Positions 1 to 6,598 of a stretch of DNA of 14,481 nucleotides are shown piece after piece. The translations under genes were made by a program, and so were the position numbers. The DNA is taken from assembly GCA_964565935.1 (NCBI GenBank), contig CAZMGW010000032.1:1-14481 (forward strand). Reading direction: 5' to 3'. Position 1 is the stretch's first letter, and every line of letters starts with the position of its first letter. Source of the stretch: JBAXAM01 sp964565935 (GTDB taxonomy: Bacteria > Pseudomonadota > Gammaproteobacteria > UBA9339). The notes under the pieces were generated by a model that did not search any database, had not been told where the DNA came from, and was given only the letters and a program-made list of their open reading frames with translations.

Positions 1-811
1 AACCTACTGCATCGGCGACATTCAAGGCTGTTTTGATGAGCTAGAAGCTTTGCTGCGCATTATTAATTACGACTGCAAAAACGACCATTTGTGGTTTGTC
101 GGCGATTTAGTTAACCGCGGACCAAAATCCCTCGAGGTTTTGCGTTTTATTAAACAATTACCAAACGCCAAAGTGGTCCTGGGAAATCATGACCTACACT
201 TATTAAATTTTTATAATAAGATTGTCGACTTTGAAGTTGAACATCTCGAACAAATCTTAACCGCCCCCGATAGTTTGGAATTAATAGAATGGTTGCGGCA
301 CCAACCCCTGCTTTATCATGATGTTAAACGCAATTTTGTTATGACGCATGCGGGAATTTATCCCGGCTGGGACTTGCATGAGGCAGTCGCTTATGCACGC
401 GAAGTTGAAGCGACGCTGCAAGGAAATAACCACATTGAATTTTTAAAAAATTTATATGGTAACGAACCAAGCAAGTGGAGCAATGATTTAAAAGGCTGGG
501 ACCGACTACGTTTTATTATCAATGCTTTTACCAGAATGCGTTTTTGTGATTTGCATGGAAATTTAGAGCTTGTTACTTCTAGCAAAGCTGACACCGCACC
601 GCCAGGCTTCTTACCATGGTTCAAAGTTCCTTGGCGTAAAACCAAAAATGTGCAAATTCTTTTTGGCCACTGGGCCGCTTTAAACGGTGAGGCAGATGAG
701 CCAAATGTTTTTGCATTGGATACTGGGTGCGTCTGGGGCGGCAGCTTGACTGCACTGCGCTTAGATGATGGTGCTAAATTTAGCTGTTCGACTTTGCATC
801 CCAAAAAATAA
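1..811 (+). CDS. apaH: Bis(5'-nucleosyl)-tetraphosphatase (symmetrical) ApaH, 5'-partial
   Basis: This enzyme hydrolyses diadenosine tetraphosphate (Ap4A) symmetrically to two ADP in the cytoplasm, limiting the level of this stress-linked nucleotide. The reading frame is open from base 2 and shows 269 residues. It begins TYCIGDIQGCFDEL, the first metallophosphatase motif, so probably only about three or four codons lie outside the window. The TTG at 50 is internal and is not the start. Other calcineurin-like metallophosphatase motifs follow in order: GDLVNRGPKSLEVLR, GNHDLHLL, MTHAGIYPGWD, FGHWA and the ApaH-typical DTGCVWGGSLTALRL near the C-terminus. Together with the missing start, the length matches the roughly 275-280 residues usual for ApaH. 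The last 32 bp overlap the end of the convergent DUF190 gene. Confidence 0.96.
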   Translation, partial: TYCIGDIQGCFDELEALLRIINYDCKNDHLWFVGDLVNRGPKSLEVLRFIKQLPNAKVVLGNHDLHLLNFYNKIVDFEVEHLEQILTAPDSLELIEWLRHQPLLYHDVKRNFVMTHAGIYPGWDLHEAVAYAREVEATLQGNNHIEFLKNLYGNEPSKWSNDLKGWDRLRFIINAFTRMRFCDLHGNLELVTSSKADTAPPGFLPWFKVPWRKTKNVQILFGHWAALNGEADEPNVFALDTGCVWGGSLTALRLDDGAKFSCSTLHPKK

Positions 812-1094
812 TATGCTCTGGCTTCAAAATAGAATTTAAATGCTCGATGATGGGCACAGTTTTATCCTTCTCATCAAAAAACTCTATAACCAATGGCAAA
901 TCTAGCGACAAATCAACAAGTGACGCGGTATGTGTTTTTTTATTATCCCCATAACCGCTAATGGCACGAAATACCGTAACCCCGCGAACTTTAGCCTCAT
1001 CTTTTAAATAACTGAATACCTTTTCCAGCAACTTTGAAGTTTCAGTTATATAAACTCGAACCACAGTAACATTAGTAACATTAATATTTTTCAT
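780..1094 (-). CDS. DUF190 family (PII-like fold) protein downstream of crcB
   Basis: A 104-residue cytoplasmic protein resembling the DUF190 family, whose members are predicted to adopt a PII/GlnB-like ferredoxin fold. The pattern seen is VVRVYITETSK, then a helix (LLEKVFSYLKDEAK), then RGVTVFRAISGYG, then LPLVIEFFDEKDK, as in the family. The start chosen is the ATG at 1094, preceded by GGGAGA at good spacing. An in-frame ATG at 1139 would lie deep inside crcB. The ATG overlaps the crcB stop as ATGA, so translation is probably coupled. DUF190 genes are often found next to crcB in bacteria, which suggests a regulatory or accessory role in fluoride or ion handling; this is inference, as no biochemical function is established. 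The gene ends inside the 3' end of apaH. Confidence 0.82.
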   Translation of the reverse strand: MKNINVTNVTVVRVYITETSKLLEKVFSYLKDEAKVRGVTVFRAISGYGDNKKTHTASLVDLSLDLPLVIEFFDEKDKTVPIIEHLNSILKPEHIIFWDAKSNS

Positions 1095-1468
1095 ATTTGT
1101 CTCCCTAAAATAACGCCTCCCCATGCAGCGATAATACACAGCACCACACCCGCTCCTGTATTTAATAAAGCTTTTATTACTTCTCCCTGCTCAAACAGAT
1201 TAAAGGTTTCAATCGAAAATGAAGAAAACGTAGTGTAGCCGCCTAAGAAACCTATTAACAAGAATGCCCGCAATTGCGGCGCCATGCTGTTAAAGCGCTC
1301 TAAGATAATTATGGACAGCAGCCCCATTAAAAATGAACCAGTGATATTTACCACTAAGGTTCCATATGGAAATTTTTGTCCCATCAATGCGTATGCGTTA
1401 TAAGAAACCCAATAACGCATCATGCAACCAATGCCACCCCCTAAAAAAATTAGAAAATAATTATTCAC
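1091..1468 (-). CDS. crcB: Fluoride-specific ion channel CrcB/Fluc
   Basis: A 125-residue inner-membrane protein of the CrcB/Fluc family, which forms dual-topology dimers that export fluoride passively and so protect enzymes such as enolase. Four hydrophobic segments are visible. Family motifs are present in order: GGGIGCMMRYWVS near the N-terminus, GTLVVNITGSFLMGLL (with the pore-lining Asn) in the second segment, and GFLGGYTTFSSFSIE in the third, carrying the conserved TTFS(S)F stretch with the Phe and polar residues of the fluoride path. The start is GTG, supported by a strong AGGAAG six bases upstream. It is followed without a gap by the DUF190 gene (ATGA overlap). No fluoride riboswitch could be recognised in the upstream region. 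Confidence 0.95.
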   Translation of the reverse strand: MNNYFLIFLGGGIGCMMRYWVSYNAYALMGQKFPYGTLVVNITGSFLMGLLSIIILERFNSMAPQLRAFLLIGFLGGYTTFSSFSIETFNLFEQGEVIKALLNTGAGVVLCIIAAWGGVILGRQI

Positions 1469-1566
1469 ACTGAACTTCCTATTGTTATTTTGGCATCACA
1501 CGCTGCCATATCTAAAAAACACAAATACAATCAAATTGTTGCAAAATAAAAAATCAATTTTTTGAC

Positions 1567-1603
1567 TTCCCCCATGGCTTTGTTCCCGCAGCAAGCCGGG
1601 GAA
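1567..1603. repeat. REP-like imperfect hairpin
   Basis: The left arm TTCCCC (1567-1572) and GGCTT (1576-1580) pairs with AAGCC (1593-1597) and GGGGAA (1598-1603), leaving a three-base bulge and a 12-base loop. An alternative inner fold, TTCCC with GGGAA around a GC-rich centre, resembles the short extragenic palindromes common in gammaproteobacteria. Only one copy is seen in this window, so repeat status is inferred. Confidence 0.4.
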
Positions 1604-1723
1604 TAAATTTAAATCTTGGGAGTATTATACAACAAAAATCATATGATTAAACAATAATCCTAAATCCGGCAGTTGAAACCGTAACGAGAGCGTTTAAGAC
1701 ATTGGAGATAGCTATTTTCTTTT

Positions 1724-1771
1724 GGAAATTTTCGCAAGACAGCGGTTACCCCCACGATAAGCGAAAATTCC
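1724..1771. repeat. Inverted repeat, possible insertion-sequence end remnant
   Basis: GGAAATTTTCGC (1724-1735) is repeated in inverted orientation as GCGAAAATTCC (1761-1771), identical apart from one missing A, around a 25-base spacer containing GGTTACCCCCACGATAA. No T-run follows either arm, so it is not a standard terminator. The element lies about 75 bp upstream of the icmW -35 box. It could be a protein-binding site or a leftover terminus of a mobile element; neither can be decided from the sequence. Confidence 0.4.
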
Positions 1772-1846
1772 CCAAAAAAAACAGTTAGATTCATTATATT
1801 AAGCGTTCGTGTTAGGTTTTAACTTCTGGATTTTAGGATAATTAAA

Positions 1847-1875
1847 TTGCAGCTTCTTTTCACATTGTGTATAAT
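1847..1875 (+). promoter_or_regulatory. Predicted sigma70 promoter of icmW operon
   Basis: TTGCAG (1847-1852), a 17-bp spacer and a perfect TATAAT (1870-1875). Transcription is expected to start near 1882, giving a leader of about 33 bases before the icmW ATG, with AAGGGA (1902-1907) as ribosome binding site. The near-consensus -10 suggests basal expression without an obligatory activator. Confidence 0.65.
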
Positions 1876-1914
1876 TTTGACAATATTTTTAATAGAATCT
1901 TAAGGGAATGCACC

Positions 1915-2367
1915 ATGCCCGATCTTAATATTGAAGGAATTCATAAATTTTGGCATGAATATCATGATCCTCTAGCCTATAAAGCAATCTGCTTTATGGA
2001 GAATGTTGAAGCTTGGACATTTGATGGCAATCCAGAATTAGAACAAGCCGTAACCAAATTCGCAACCGCACTAGACGACATCGGTTATATCGACCTACAA
2101 GAAGAAGACAAAATTATTCAAATCGCAACTTCTATAAAAATGGGCAGGATGCTTAGATTACTACAGTATCTAGATATTGCCCACCCTGGAGCCGCATCTA
2201 AACTACTCATGTTTGCAAAAGAAAATTCGGACTCACCTGATGATGAGCCTGGAGTATTTTTACGACGCAATATGGTCTTTGAACGCTTGCGCATTCTCGG
2301 CCGTGTATTTGCAGAAGATCGTTTAAACACAGTTTTAAAAATTCTGGGAGACAAAGGAAATGCCTAA
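1915..2367 (+). CDS. icmW: Dot/Icm type IVB secretion adaptor IcmW
   Basis: IcmW is a small acidic cytoplasmic protein that pairs with IcmS to form an adaptor for translocated effectors. The pair binds the coupling complex (DotL/DotM/LvgA) of the Dot/Icm type IVB system. The product is 150 residues, close to Legionella IcmW (151). Resemblance to the family is clear along the whole length: an N-terminal MPDL, then FMENVEAWTFDGNPELEQA, LDDIGYIDLQEEDK, SIKMGRMLRLLQYLDIAHPGAASKLL, and VFLRRNMVFERLRILGRVF near the C-terminus. The ATG at 1915 is chosen because the family begins MPDL and AAGGGA lies seven bases upstream; an in-frame GTG at 1867 falls inside the promoter. The gene overlaps the next start by 8 bp, indicating coupled translation. 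Confidence 0.95.
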   Translation: MPDLNIEGIHKFWHEYHDPLAYKAICFMENVEAWTFDGNPELEQAVTKFATALDDIGYIDLQEEDKIIQIATSIKMGRMLRLLQYLDIAHPGAASKLLMFAKENSDSPDDEPGVFLRRNMVFERLRILGRVFAEDRLNTVLKILGDKGNA

Positions 2368-2785
2368 TATAATAAAAGTTGCAACCTGCTTAATAGCACT
2401 ATTTTTATCAACATTTTCTCTGGCCGCAACCTGTGCCCCTGGTGATACAGATTGCGCACTTGCTCAGAAAAAATTGAAGGTAATGGATCAAATGGGTATA
2501 AAACCAATAGCAACCGAAGATGTGACAATACCAAACGAAAATGACGCAAAACCATCGAAAACAACCCAAGCCTTTCAAATACCAAAACCAGGCAATTATG
2601 AAGCAACAGATCAAGCACCACAAATCCAACGCAACCCTGGATTAAAATTACCACCTCCAACAAACCAAGAATCCCAACAACCAGAATTTAAGTTTCAGCA
2701 ACCTCAACGGCCAAAATCGACATTTAACACTCAAGTCCCAGCAACCCAATCAACAACTCAACCAAGAACCAGCATATATCGTTAA
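2360..2785 (+). CDS. Exported Pro/Gln-rich protein of unknown function between icmW and icmX
   Basis: A 141-residue protein that I do not recognise. Residues 1-22 form a good Sec signal peptide: a short Lys-containing n-region, a hydrophobic core LIALFLSTFSLA, and cleavage probably after SLA. There is no lipobox, because Thr precedes the first mature Cys. The mature N-terminus carries a Cys pair in CAPGDTDC (C25, C32) and a short charged helix LAQKKLKVMDQMG. From about residue 45 onward the chain is rich in Pro, Gln, Thr and Asn and probably disordered (for example KLPPPTNQESQQPEFKFQQP). Its ATG overlaps the icmW end by 8 bp behind AAAGG, and icmX follows after 20 bp, so the three genes form one operon. 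A role in the envelope part of the Dot/Icm machine is a reasonable inference from position only. Confidence 0.85.
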   Translation: MPNIIKVATCLIALFLSTFSLAATCAPGDTDCALAQKKLKVMDQMGIKPIATEDVTIPNENDAKPSKTTQAFQIPKPGNYEATDQAPQIQRNPGLKLPPPTNQESQQPEFKFQQPQRPKSTFNTQVPATQSTTQPRTSIYR

Positions 2786-2805
2786 CTTACAAATAGAGAA
2801 AATTT

Positions 2806-4161
2806 ATGAGAAATATTAAACTACAAACTGTCGCCTTGTTCTGTATGGTCTTGCTACAAACACCAGCATTTTCTGATCAAGCAACAAGTTCCAATGGACC
2901 AACCATCTCACTATCTGATGCAAAAACAGGTACTAGCGATGCTCCGGCAACAATAGGTTGGCAGGTGGCTATTGTTAATGCATTAACAGGCACTGCAAAA
3001 CCAGCAGCAGATACCGTCTTAAGCGCACTTAATAAAATTTTTATAATTAACCGAACATCTGACGGCATCGCTCAAAGCACTCTTGACGCTAAAATAGATG
3101 CTTATGTCAATAATTTTTATTCTTGGTACGCTTCAAATATCGGGTTTATTTCTACAATTGATTATACGGATAAAGATAAAAAAACAGGAGCTTTTTCTAC
3201 AGCCAAAAAATATAATATAAAGACCATACAAGAAGCCGTTGATACCGAACTTAGCAAGTTATTAACAAAAGAGCTTGCTTATTACAACCAGGCAACTAAT
3301 AGCATCAAACAAACTGATCAAGATACGTTAATTACTGGACTTGGACAAAAAATCACAATAAGACAAGTGGATGGCAAAGATGTGGCTACTCCGACGGTAG
3401 CTGTTTTAGGTTTCGACTCAACGGCTACGATACCTGATAATGATATTAGCACTCTAAGTATAAATGTTCTGCTTGGGCCGGACGGCTATGAGGATGAAAT
3501 AGCTAAACAAAAAGCACAATGGTTTATGGCATATCTTTTTCAATTAACTCCGCCTCCAGTAGAGTTTTTTACTGCAGAACAAGCAGCAGCAACGAATAAA
3601 GACATGGCTATTTCTGTTCCAGATAAAACAGATCCAATAACTGTTCCTGCCGAACAACATACGGACATGATAGCTGCCTTAAACTCCAACTCTCTATACA
3701 AGAAATACAAAAATAAATATAACGTATTGCTTGCGCTACAAACTCTTTATCACAACAATATTATTAATATGTACCAGACAAGGATTAAATCTGAAGACCC
3801 AACCTCAAAGAAAAAGCTATTAAGCTTGGTTGAGAAAGAGAAACAGATGGCCACAGAGGGTCTGGAAATGACATATGATGATCTAAAGAAAAAATCAGTA
3901 GCCGATATTAATTTAGAAACATTATATACGCTAAATAAAGTGGTTTATTTCTTACACAAACTACATCAAGACAATGAGCGCGCTCAGCTGGTATCAACAA
4001 TAATAGCAATGCAAGCACAAAATCAAGATGCAGAAAAATTCAAAACTGATTATATCCAACCGATAGGAAAATTTTTTGAAAATAAATGCTGGGTAACCAC
4101 TAAACAAGAAGATGAAACCGATACCAACCTTGCCTCTCGTTTAGCAAATTGTCCGCAATAA
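2806..4161 (+). CDS. icmX: Dot/Icm type IVB secretion system protein IcmX
   Basis: A 451-residue exported protein, assigned to IcmX from its place downstream of icmW, its length (Legionella IcmX is about 466 residues) and its secreted character. IcmX is a periplasmic or secreted Dot/Icm component needed for intracellular growth; its molecular role is unclear. Residues 1-23 form a signal peptide (hydrophobic core VALFCMVLL, cleavage likely after AFS). The mature chain is hydrophilic and mostly helical with no further membrane segment. Recognisable stretches include IGWQVAIVNALTGTAKPAADT near the N-terminus, AQWFMAYLFQLTPPPVEFF in the middle, and a C-terminal helical half ending IQPIGKFFENKCW. 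The only two cysteines of the mature protein, C428 and C449, sit near the C-terminus and may form a disulfide. The start at 2806 has only a weak GAGA upstream. Confidence 0.83.
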   Translation: MRNIKLQTVALFCMVLLQTPAFSDQATSSNGPTISLSDAKTGTSDAPATIGWQVAIVNALTGTAKPAADTVLSALNKIFIINRTSDGIAQSTLDAKIDAYVNNFYSWYASNIGFISTIDYTDKDKKTGAFSTAKKYNIKTIQEAVDTELSKLLTKELAYYNQATNSIKQTDQDTLITGLGQKITIRQVDGKDVATPTVAVLGFDSTATIPDNDISTLSINVLLGPDGYEDEIAKQKAQWFMAYLFQLTPPPVEFFTAEQAAATNKDMAISVPDKTDPITVPAEQHTDMIAALNSNSLYKKYKNKYNVLLALQTLYHNNIINMYQTRIKSEDPTSKKKLLSLVEKEKQMATEGLEMTYDDLKKKSVADINLETLYTLNKVVYFLHKLHQDNERAQLVSTIIAMQAQNQDAEKFKTDYIQPIGKFFENKCWVTTKQEDETDTNLASRLANCPQ

Positions 4162-4169
4162 ATGGTTTT

Positions 4170-4200
4170 AATGGGATGCTCTTGTAAAGAGCATCCCATT
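4170..4200. terminator. Perfect hairpin between convergent icmX and hldD, likely terminator
   Basis: The arms AATGGGATGCTCTT (4170-4183) and AAGAGCATCCCATT (4187-4200) form a perfect 14-bp stem with a three-base loop, 8 bp after the icmX stop. No T-run follows immediately in either direction; the nearest on the plus strand begins at 4219. A bidirectional terminator for the two convergent units is the most likely role. Confidence 0.62.
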
Positions 4201-4230
4201 ATAAAAAAGTAATAACAATTTTTTATAATG
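4197..4230. repeat. Second A/T inverted repeat overlapping the icmX-hldD hairpin
   Basis: CATTATAAAAAA (4197-4208) and TTTTTTATAATG (4219-4230) are perfect inverted repeats around a 10-base loop. The left arm shares four bases with the upstream GC-richer hairpin, so the two folds partly compete. The right arm includes the hldD stop codon (4223-4225). It may assist termination from either side. Confidence 0.5.
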
Positions 4231-5161
4231 CACTTAAATAATCTCTCACGCCACCGGTAACATCGCGAAAACAAACATCACAACCACTTGCACGCAATGC
4301 TGTAAAATCTGCTTGAGTGAAGCTTTGGTAACGGCCGCGCAACTTTTCTGGAAAGGGAATATATTCAATTTCACCCCTGTCGTGAAAAGCTAATACCGCA
4401 CAAGCCATGGTATTAAAGCTTTCAGCTTTGCCAGTACCAACATTGTAAACTCCACTACGACCTTGTTTTTGCCAAAACCACAAATTTACATTAACTGCAT
4501 CTTCAACAAAAACGAAATCGCGTAATTGCTCGCCATCATTATAGCCATCATACCCAGCAAACAACTTGATTTTACCATCACGTAACATTTGCTGATTGGC
4601 GTGCCAAATGGTGCTGGCCATTTCGCCCTTATGTTGTTCCCGCGGGCCATAAACATTGAAATAACGCAACCCCACTACTTGGCTTTTTGTATCAGGCAAA
4701 AATCGACGCACATACTGATCAAACAATAATTTCGAATATCCATAAACATTCAACGGGTTTTCATTTTCTGTTTTTTCCTTGGAGTTTTTATTGACACCAT
4801 AAACCGCCGCGCTAGAAGCGTAAATAAACGGGACGTGTTCACTCTGACAATAATGAAACAGAGTTTTGCTATATTCGTAATTATTGCGCATCATGTATGC
4901 GCCGTCCCATTCTGTAGTGGTACTACACGCCCCTTGGTGAAATATAACTTCAATTTTTTCACCAAAATCTTTTCCATTTTTGATATGCGCAAGAAAATCC
5001 TCTTTATCCTGATAATCCAAAATCTTGCAATCAACTAGATTTTTAAACTTGGTGCCGTCGGTTAAATCATCAACCACTAAAATATCGTTGCGGCCAATCT
5101 TATTCAAACCCTGCACCAGGTTGCTACCTATAAAACCAGCTCCTCCGGTTACTATTATCAT
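4223..5161 (-). CDS. hldD: ADP-L-glycero-D-manno-heptose 6-epimerase
   Basis: This is the last step of ADP-heptose synthesis: it converts ADP-D-glycero-D-manno-heptose to the L,D form used for the lipopolysaccharide inner core. It is a 312-residue extended SDR-family epimerase (E. coli HldD is 310). The NADP-binding Rossmann motif TGGAGFIGSNLV is at residues 5-16, HQGACSTTTEWDG follows at 75-87, and YASSAAVYG at 114-122. The catalytic YxxxK is Y140-GYSK-K144, and a second lysine, K178 in YGPREQHKGE, matches the position of the additional catalytic lysine in E. coli HldD. The start follows the hldE stop by 9 bp, so the two heptose genes are co-transcribed. It is the last gene of the seven-gene minus-strand run. 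Confidence 0.97.
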   Translation of the reverse strand: MIIVTGGAGFIGSNLVQGLNKIGRNDILVVDDLTDGTKFKNLVDCKILDYQDKEDFLAHIKNGKDFGEKIEVIFHQGACSTTTEWDGAYMMRNNYEYSKTLFHYCQSEHVPFIYASSAAVYGVNKNSKEKTENENPLNVYGYSKLLFDQYVRRFLPDTKSQVVGLRYFNVYGPREQHKGEMASTIWHANQQMLRDGKIKLFAGYDGYNDGEQLRDFVFVEDAVNVNLWFWQKQGRSGVYNVGTGKAESFNTMACAVLAFHDRGEIEYIPFPEKLRGRYQSFTQADFTALRASGCDVCFRDVTGGVRDYLSAL

Positions 5162-5170
5162 ATTGAACCC

Positions 5171-6598
5171 TTAACAATTATTTTTAATTTTTTCTAGCGT
5201 AGAGCTGGTTGAAAATCCATCTTCAAACGGGATAATCACCACTTCTCCGCCATTGCTAAGCACATGATCTGAACCAGCAATTTCTTGCACTTGATAATCC
5301 CCACCCTTAGCCAAAACATCGGGAGAAACCAGCTTGATTAGCCGCTCAGGCGTATCTTGAGAAAATGGCACCACCCAATCCACAGAATCTAATGCCGCCA
5401 AAACCAACATGCGTTCTTGTACTTTATTAATAGGCCGCTTAGACCCTTTTAAACGACGCACCGATTCATCGTCATTTACTGCGATAATTAATCTTTGACC
5501 AAGCTCTTTAGCTTTCTCCAAATAAATTACGTGCCCCGAATGTAAAATGTCAAAACAACCATTGGTCATGACAATCTTTTCACCATGAGCACGTGCCTCA
5601 GCAACTTGTTGCAATAAGTGCTCTTCATCTAATATAGAGGTGCGTATGCCTTGCTGAGACCTCATTGCACGCCTCAACTCAAAAATAGAAACGGCTGCAG
5701 CACCCAATTTTTGCACTGCCACGCCAGCGGCAGCATTAGCAAGCACTATTGCCTGGGATAAATCTTCACCGGCTGCCATAGCAGCTCCTAAAGTGGCAAT
5801 TACTGAATCACCAGCACCAGTCACATCATAAACCTCTTGTGCTTTGGTAGGTGAATGTATGGTGGGGGAACTTGCAGATATTAAACTCATCCCCTGAGCA
5901 CCTCGAGTAACTAAAATTGCTTGAAAATCATATTGTTGTATTAACTTTAAGGCCTTGGTCTCAATTTCTGCCTCGTTATTGCAATGACCAACCACCGCTT
6001 CAAACTCAGTTAAGTTGGGCGTTATAATCGTAGCACCACGATAAATACTAAAATCCTTACTCTTTGGATCAACTAAAATTGGCTTTTGCATTTTACGTGC
6101 AAGCTCAATCATTGATGTGACCTTACGCAAAGTCCCTTTACCATAATCAGAAAAAATGACCAAGTCGCTGTCAGCTAAGCGACTTGCATATGCCGCAAAA
6201 AAATCTTCTTCATTCCACTGTTTAAAGCTTTCTTCTAAATCTAGACGAACTAGTTGTTGATTGCGACCAACAACGCGTAATTTACTGATTGTTGTACCGC
6301 CAGGTACGCGCAATAAACAACTTTCTACCCGCGCTTGTTCTAAAATATTTTCTACAGTGTTTGCTACTTCATCTTCTCCGACCAAACCTAAAAGGCTTGC
6401 ATGACATCCCAAAGCGCAAATATTGATGGCAACATTACCAGCACCACCAATACGCTCTTCAACTTGACGTATATGCACCACGGGCACTGGTGCTTCGGGG
6501 GAAATTCTAGCAACATCGCCATGCCAATAACGATCCAGCATAACGTCACCAACCACAAGCACCTTGCCCCTCTCAAATTCCGGCATTCTAATTTTCAT
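5171..6598 (-). CDS. hldE: Bifunctional heptose 7-phosphate kinase / heptose 1-phosphate adenylyltransferase
   Basis: This cytoplasmic bifunctional enzyme makes ADP-D,D-heptose for lipopolysaccharide. The N-terminal half phosphorylates heptose 7-phosphate at C1, and the C-terminal half transfers AMP from ATP to heptose 1-phosphate. It has 475 residues (E. coli HldE has 477). The PfkB/ribokinase domain shows MPEFERGKVLVVGDVMLDRY at 5-24, GGAGNVAIN at 51-59 and TGAGDS at 260-265, with D264 as the catalytic base. The nucleotidyltransferase domain begins near 340 with TNGCFDILHSGHVIYL, containing the HxGH motif at 353-356. Both halves are therefore intact. The start has GAGGG upstream and overlaps the ogt end by 11 bp; hldD follows after 9 bp. 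Confidence 0.97.
   Translation of the reverse strand: MKIRMPEFERGKVLVVGDVMLDRYWHGDVARISPEAPVPVVHIRQVEERIGGAGNVAINICALGCHASLLGLVGEDEVANTVENILEQARVESCLLRVPGGTTISKLRVVGRNQQLVRLDLEESFKQWNEEDFFAAYASRLADSDLVIFSDYGKGTLRKVTSMIELARKMQKPILVDPKSKDFSIYRGATIITPNLTEFEAVVGHCNNEAEIETKALKLIQQYDFQAILVTRGAQGMSLISASSPTIHSPTKAQEVYDVTGAGDSVIATLGAAMAAGEDLSQAIVLANAAAGVAVQKLGAAAVSIFELRRAMRSQQGIRTSILDEEHLLQQVAEARAHGEKIVMTNGCFDILHSGHVIYLEKAKELGQRLIIAVNDDESVRRLKGSKRPINKVQERMLVLAALDSVDWVVPFSQDTPERLIKLVSPDVLAKGGDYQVQEIAGSDHVLSNGGEVVIIPFEDGFSTSSTLEKIKNNC

Larger units (their letters stand above)
1469..1914. other. 446-bp intergenic region between crcB and icmW
   Basis: No convincing gene is seen here on either strand. The region holds a REP-like hairpin (1567-1603), a perfect 12-bp palindrome AATCATATGATT (1637-1648), a large inverted repeat (1724-1771) and the icmW promoter (1847-1875). 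It separates the divergent crcB and icmW transcription units. In Legionella the region upstream of icmW is shared with icmV; here it is shared with crcB instead. Part of it may be the remnant of a decayed insertion, but that is inference. Confidence 0.7.

Noticed and set aside
1469..1560. Fluoride riboswitch upstream of crcB
   Set aside because: I looked on the minus strand for the conserved GGNGATGG and ACCGCC-type core and did not find it. A small GGCA/TGCC hairpin near 1491-1506 is not enough.
1680..1702. Possible CpxR-like direct repeat (GTAAC ... GTTTAA) upstream of icmW
   Set aside because: CpxR controls icmW in Legionella, but the match to GTAAA-N5-GTAAA is poor and the site is more than 140 bp from the predicted promoter.
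1867..1914. N-terminal extension of icmW from a GTG at 1867
   Set aside because: The GTG overlaps the TATAAT of the predicted promoter, has no ribosome binding site, and the IcmW family begins at MPDL, encoded from 1915.
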